From positions 1 through 8,553 of the forward strand of contig DAOVOW010000064.1 of the NCBI GenBank assembly GCA_030629485.1: a stretch of 8,553 nt of DNA, given 5' to 3'. The notes under the pieces are model-generated. The model was not told where the DNA came from, ran no database searches, and was given only the letters and a program-made list of their open reading frames with translations. Both the position numbers and the translations under genes were made by a program. Shown piece by piece: positions 5,573-8,553 of this stretch (positions within the stretch are counted from its first letter, which is position 1; every line of letters starts with the position of its first letter). Origin of the DNA: a bacterium (GTDB lineage: Bacteria; Zixibacteria; MSB-5A5; GN15; FEB-12).

Positions 5573-6780
5573 AGATTCTGGTCATCAACTGTGGGTCATC
5601 ATCGGTCAAGTACCAGTTGATCGATGCCGAAAGCGAGTTGGCGCTGGCGAAGGGTAATATTTCGCGGATTGGCATGGCCGGTGCTCTGATTGCACACAAG
5701 CCGCATGACCGCGCTGAAGTCAAGGTCTCCGCCGAGATTCTCGATCATATCCAGGCGATTGAGTACGTGGTGTCGATGCTTCTGTCGGAGAATCACGGTG
5801 TTATCAAGGACAAATCCGAGATCAATGCGGTTGGGCATCGCGTCGTTCATGGTGGCGAACGGTTCACTGATTCGGTTCGGATTACGGAGGACCTGATGGG
5901 CGAATTGCGGGCGCTGATCGATTTGGCGCCGCTGCACAATCCGCACAACATCCGCGGTATCAACGCCGCCATGAAAACGCTCCCGGGTATTCCCCACGTC
6001 GCGGTGTTCGACACCGCCTTCCATCATCGGATGCCGCCCCGCGCATATATTTACGGCATCCCGTATGTGCTTTACAAGCGCTATGGTATTCGCCGCTACG
6101 GTTTCCATGGAACCTCGCACAAGTACGTCAGCGACCGCGCCGCTGAAATCATGGAACGGCCGATCAGTGAGTTGAAGATTGTCACTTGTCACCTTGGCGG
6201 CGGCGCTTCGATAGCGGCCATCGATCAGGGCGTGTCGGTTGACACCTCCATGGGTTTCACGCCGCTGGAGGGATTGATGATGAACACTCGGTCCGGTGAT
6301 CTTGACCCGGCCATCATCCTGCACGTGATGGCGCGGGAGGAATTGAACCTGCACGAGGCCAACACTCTCCTGAACAAGCACTCCGGTCTATCGGGAATTT
6401 CCGGCGTTTCATCTGATCTGAGAGATATCGAGGAGGCCGCCGCTGAGGGCAACACCAACGCGCAACTCGCTATCGATGTTTACTGCTACCGTCTGAAGAA
6501 GTATATCGCCGCTTACACGGCCGCTTTGGGCGGTCTGGATGCTCTGGTATTCACCGCCGGCGCCGGCGAGAACTCAGCCACCGTTAGAGCTAAGACTTGT
6601 GAAGATATGGGCTGGATGGGTTTGGAACTCGATCAAGCAAAGAACTCCGATGTGTCCGGCGGTGAAGTCGTCATTTCTCGCACCGACAGCAAGGTGCAGG
6701 TGATGGTGATCCCGACCAACGAGGAACTGGTCATCGCGCGGGACACGAAGCGGATAGTGGAGGCGGCGGAGATCATTTAG
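5569..6780 (+). CDS. ackA: Acetate kinase
   Basis: The 403-aa length and motifs throughout identify acetate kinase (acetyl phosphate + ADP to acetate + ATP, reversible, cytoplasmic). The N-terminus has INCGSSSVK, with N7, S10 and S12. The residues known from the Methanosarcina enzyme fall at identical numbers: R91 in HRVVHGGE, H123 in LHNPHNI, D148 in FDTAFHH, H180 in GFHGTSH, and R241 in NTRSGDLDP. The conserved Glu near 385 is in TNEEL. The phosphate-binding loops LGGGASIAAI and TAGAGENS are intact. Butyrate kinase, about 50 residues shorter, is excluded by this fit. The start is ATG overlapping the previous stop (ATGA) with a very strong Shine-Dalgarno AGGGAGGG at 5553-5560, so translation should be coupled to the dehydrogenase yet well initiated on its own. 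No phosphotransacetylase gene is adjacent. Confidence 0.97.
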   Translation: MKILVINCGSSSVKYQLIDAESELALAKGNISRIGMAGALIAHKPHDRAEVKVSAEILDHIQAIEYVVSMLLSENHGVIKDKSEINAVGHRVVHGGERFTDSVRITEDLMGELRALIDLAPLHNPHNIRGINAAMKTLPGIPHVAVFDTAFHHRMPPRAYIYGIPYVLYKRYGIRRYGFHGTSHKYVSDRAAEIMERPISELKIVTCHLGGGASIAAIDQGVSVDTSMGFTPLEGLMMNTRSGDLDPAIILHVMAREELNLHEANTLLNKHSGLSGISGVSSDLRDIEEAAAEGNTNAQLAIDVYCYRLKKYIAAYTAALGGLDALVFTAGAGENSATVRAKTCEDMGWMGLELDQAKNSDVSGGEVVISRTDSKVQVMVIPTNEELVIARDTKRIVEAAEII

Positions 6781-6793
6781 ATCCACGTGTTTT

Positions 6794-6822
6794 CGTAGGT
6801 CGAAACCCCTGCGGTTTTTACA
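6794..6822 (+). terminator. Rho-independent terminator of the operon, built from a dispersed palindrome (copy 2)
   Basis: CGTAGG (6794-6799) pairs with CCTGCG (6808-6813), or alternatively AAACC (6803-6807) with GGTTT (6813-6817). A five-T run (6815-6819) follows, 13 nt after the acetate kinase stop. Positions 6798-6822 match 2606-2630 at 21 of 25 positions. Confidence 0.65.
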
Positions 6823-6887
6823 ACAGTAACCCCGGTCAAGACAACCAGCAGCATTAGGACCCATGCTCCAGTCTGTATGATCCGATC

Positions 6888-7877
6888 TCATCTCCCGGAG
6901 GAGAACAGACTCATCCTCCAATCCGCCTTGGGAGCATCATCGCCTTGTTCGTCCACTAATTCCAAGTTGAGGAAATCAGCAAGTTCCTTAGCTTTGTTTA
7001 CTACGTCGTCGTAATATCGTGAACTATAAACATCTACTTTCGTGGCGGGCCCGGATAGAACGATGGCATAGGTAGGTCCATGCTGCCCCCCGAATCGCAC
7101 CGTCAGTCTGACGTTGTGGAACTCGTCCAGCCGATGCACTTTGCTTCGTTTGTATCTGAGAATCTGCCACCAACTGGTGACTGTCCGCTGCGATCTGTCG
7201 ATTTCGATGGCGCCTTTCACAAACGTCAGGAGCAGCAATGGAAGCCCCATCGTCAGGAAGAAAAGGTAGTACTTGGCCGGCAAGTCAGCCCGGATAGCAA
7301 CTATGAGTAGGGTCAGGAATAGGGCCAACGACATTGCTCCAATCAGCCGCAGCGCTATTCCGAACCTCTGGTAAACCAACTTATTGCCCGACTCTTTCAC
7401 TATTCTGTTGAACAGCCCCGTCTTTCTTTCCTTTTCCGGCTCCTGTCGCATCCATGTCTTCCATTGTTCGAGACGTGGGTAAGAAACGTAGAAAAAGAAG
7501 AGAGAGATACCGGCAAACAGATGGTAGTTCGCTGTGCTCCCTTGAAGCATGTACAGCATCAGCCCGGAAAAGGCGAGTGACTCTGACACCGCACACAGAC
7601 CGAGGGACACGGTAAACACCTTATCAATGGACGATGAGAAGAACTTCTTGCGGACAGACAGCATCACGATGAAAAGGAATGCTGTAAACCCCAATAGACC
7701 ATACAACATATAGTGGGTAGTTTGCGGTGGTCTCTCGAATTCGACTGAGATCATACCGTAGGCGTCCAGGAGTTCAATTGCCAGGGCGCCAATCAAGACG
7801 GTGGCGACCATCATCTTGGCGATAAGTCTGGCGGTCCTGAGTTTCTGTTCAACCTGAGTGAGGTCATGGTTATTCAT
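6888..7877 (-). CDS. Six-helix membrane protein with C-terminal PH-like domain
   Basis: This is a 329-aa inner-membrane protein. Predicted helices lie at about 18-40, 56-76, 92-113, 117-134, 174-197 and 202-222. A charged loop (about 138-170, KTWMRQEPEKERK) divides it into a four-helix N-terminal module and a two-helix module. The latter leads into a soluble tail (223-329) of short strands and a final helix (IEIDRSQRTVTSWW, VRLTVRF, TYAIVLSG, then NKAKELADFLNL), which resembles the bacterial PH domains that follow paired helices in YdbT-like proteins. SES-A-FSG in helix 3 resembles a motif of small four-helix membrane proteins. ATG at 7877 is chosen over an upstream TTG at 7904 because AGGAG (7888-7884) sits 6 nt before it. 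Function is unknown. It converges on the acetate kinase operon. Confidence 0.78.
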   Translation of the reverse strand: MNNHDLTQVEQKLRTARLIAKMMVATVLIGALAIELLDAYGMISVEFERPPQTTHYMLYGLLGFTAFLFIVMLSVRKKFFSSSIDKVFTVSLGLCAVSESLAFSGLMLYMLQGSTANYHLFAGISLFFFYVSYPRLEQWKTWMRQEPEKERKTGLFNRIVKESGNKLVYQRFGIALRLIGAMSLALFLTLLIVAIRADLPAKYYLFFLTMGLPLLLLTFVKGAIEIDRSQRTVTSWWQILRYKRSKVHRLDEFHNVRLTVRFGGQHGPTYAIVLSGPATKVDVYSSRYYDDVVNKAKELADFLNLELVDEQGDDAPKADWRMSLFSSGR

Positions 7878-7929
7878 AACACGCTCCTGTTTAGTTAACA
7901 GCAATCGAAGTTGACTCGCAATCTTCGCA

Positions 7930-8148
7930 CTATAGCGCTATCAAGACCAAAGCCGGTATGGCGAACAAAACGTCGGCTTCTGCATAGGCAACAGTCAGGC
8001 CAATCAATGCTACGCAAAACGCCCACAGGATAGCAGCCCGGATACCATGCCCAGAAACCCGCGCCACCTCCTGGGCAATTGAGAACACGGCATCTTTGGC
8101 TAAACGTCCGACATCCAGAGCGGTGCCGTTTATTGAAGTCGCAGTTAT
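7930..8148 (-). CDS. Possible small two-helix membrane protein, ATA at the start position
   Basis: A minus-strand frame runs 72 codons from ATA at 8148 to TAG at 7930, and stays open for 12 more codons upstream. It has a polar N-terminal half (around LDVGRLAKDAVFSIAQEVAR) and two hydrophobic stretches (AAILWAFCVALIGLTVAYA and VLFAIPALVLIAL). AGAAGGAG, containing AAGGAG at 8162-8157, lies 8 nt before the ATA, ideal for initiation, but ATA is not a normal start codon. The next in-frame option is a GTG inside the conserved-looking part with no good Shine-Dalgarno. It ends 52 bp before the six-helix membrane protein gene on the same strand, consistent with an operon. It may be a gene that lost its start, a rare AUA start, a sequencing error, or chance. 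I do not recognise the product. Confidence 0.33.
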   Translation of the reverse strand: MTATSINGTALDVGRLAKDAVFSIAQEVARVSGHGIRAAILWAFCVALIGLTVAYAEADVLFAIPALVLIAL

Positions 8149-8207
8149 CGTAGCTTCTCCTTCTGGGATTGCTGGGTCTTCCCGTTATCCTATTATCGAC
8201 AAGTTAG

Positions 8208-8233
8208 CCGTCCTTATCAGTAGGTACGGACGG
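8208..8233. repeat. Inverted repeat upstream of the small membrane frame
   Basis: CCGTCC (8208-8213) and GGACGG (8228-8233) are separated by 14 nt. The site lies 60-85 bp upstream of the putative small membrane frame and could be an operator or a weak hairpin. No clear promoter was found around it. Confidence 0.25.
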
Positions 8234-8303
8234 ATATTCCCCCATAGAGATGAGGCTTGGTGGATTGAGGTTGTTTCAGAAGCTGCAATTCTTCTCGCGT
8301 AGC

Positions 8304-8322
8304 GGCGGGGCTTGTCTCCGCC
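8304..8322. repeat. GC-rich stem-loop
   Basis: GGCGGGG (8304-8310) pairs with CTCCGCC (8316-8322) with one G-T pair and loop CTTGT. No T-run follows on either strand. Confidence 0.4.
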
Positions 8323-8416
8323 GGCCGCGTTCATTGGGGCGACGCAAGGTGACTCGCCTTACGGCCTCACAATCGGAGCCGAGGATTACTTGACAAATCC
8401 TGACATAGAGTGACGG

Positions 8417-8474
8417 CGCGCGAAGCGCGAAAAACAGGCTTGCCTGCGTCGGGCGGGGTCGCCCGACTGTACAG
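8417..8474. repeat. Tandem hairpins including dispersed palindrome copy 2
   Basis: Three hairpins follow each other almost without gaps: CGCGC-GAA-GCGCG (8417-8429), CAGGC-TT-GCCTG (8435-8446) and GTCGGGC-N6-GCCCGAC (8448-8467). The last, with its flank to 8474, matches 2567-2593 at 22 of 27 positions. The surrounding 8303-8553 has no credible coding sequence. Confidence 0.5.
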
Positions 8475-8486
8475 TATCATGACATA

Positions 8487-8553
8487 GTGTACATGTTCTT
8501 TCAGGACATGGTATACAGAGTTGTTATCTTGGTTCTTTGGAATAGGAGCCAAG
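8487..8553. repeat. Two further hairpins at the right edge
   Basis: GTGTACATGTTCT (8487-8499) pairs with 8503-8516 in a 13-bp stem with a TTC loop, one bulged G (8510) and two G-T pairs. CTTGGTTC (8528-8535) pairs with GAGCCAAG (8546-8553) with one G-T pair, ending exactly at the window edge. The G-T pairs suggest a structured RNA in the plus-strand sense or decaying repeat copies. Confidence 0.4.

Noticed and set aside
5599..6381. Long minus-strand open frame (260 codons)
   Set aside because: It is antisense to acetate kinase, in which all catalytic residues are in place; it is a codon-bias shadow.
7988..8302. Plus-strand open frame of about 105 codons
   Set aside because: It has only a TTG start without a Shine-Dalgarno site, and its translation is not protein-like; the opposite strand carries a better candidate over 7930-8148.
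8367..8552. Minus-strand 61-codon open frame at the right edge
   Set aside because: It spans the tandem hairpins and the dispersed palindrome, so the apparent peptide is probably the translation of repeats.

Overview
The window looks like chromosomal DNA from a diderm (Gram-negative-type) bacterium. It encodes a lipoprotein with a lipobox, a signal-peptide-bearing outer-membrane beta-barrel protein and a sigma-54 activator, and its intergenic spaces are long and rich in palindromes. The combination is reminiscent of uncultured FCB-type lineages such as Zixibacteria, but that is an impression from style and no marker gene here settles it. I see no rRNA, tRNA, transposase, integrase or CRISPR array.

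Left part (1-2640): the C-terminal half of a sensor histidine kinase overlaps by 17 bp an NtrC-type response regulator (receiver, sigma-54 AAA+ and Fis-type HTH domains). About 125 bp beyond the regulator is a good sigma-54 promoter (GG-N10-GA) that faces no evident protein gene. A terminator-like hairpin follows about 240 bp later, so a sigma-54-controlled small RNA under this two-component system is the most interesting hypothesis here. From 2387 to 2629 there is a cluster of strong stem-loops.

Middle left (2639-4395, minus strand): two cell-envelope genes, an outer-membrane beta-barrel protein and then a lipoprotein with an invasin-like Ig domain, each with its own plausible promoter.

Middle right (4655-6819, plus strand): a two-gene operon overlapping by ATGA, a 3-hydroxyacyl-CoA dehydrogenase followed by acetate kinase, closed by a rho-independent terminator. 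The pair links acyl-CoA redox chemistry to ATP formation from an acyl phosphate. No phosphotransacylase gene is present. The dehydrogenase carries Thr at two of the four usual active-site positions.

Right part (6888-8553, minus strand): a six-helix membrane protein with a soluble PH-like tail, preceded by a 72-codon two-helix reading frame that has a strong Shine-Dalgarno site but an ATA where ATG is expected. The last 250 bp hold a run of hairpins and no credible gene. Two small palindrome families are shared between distant intergenic sites; one of them shows a compensatory base-pair change and sits just after stop codons.
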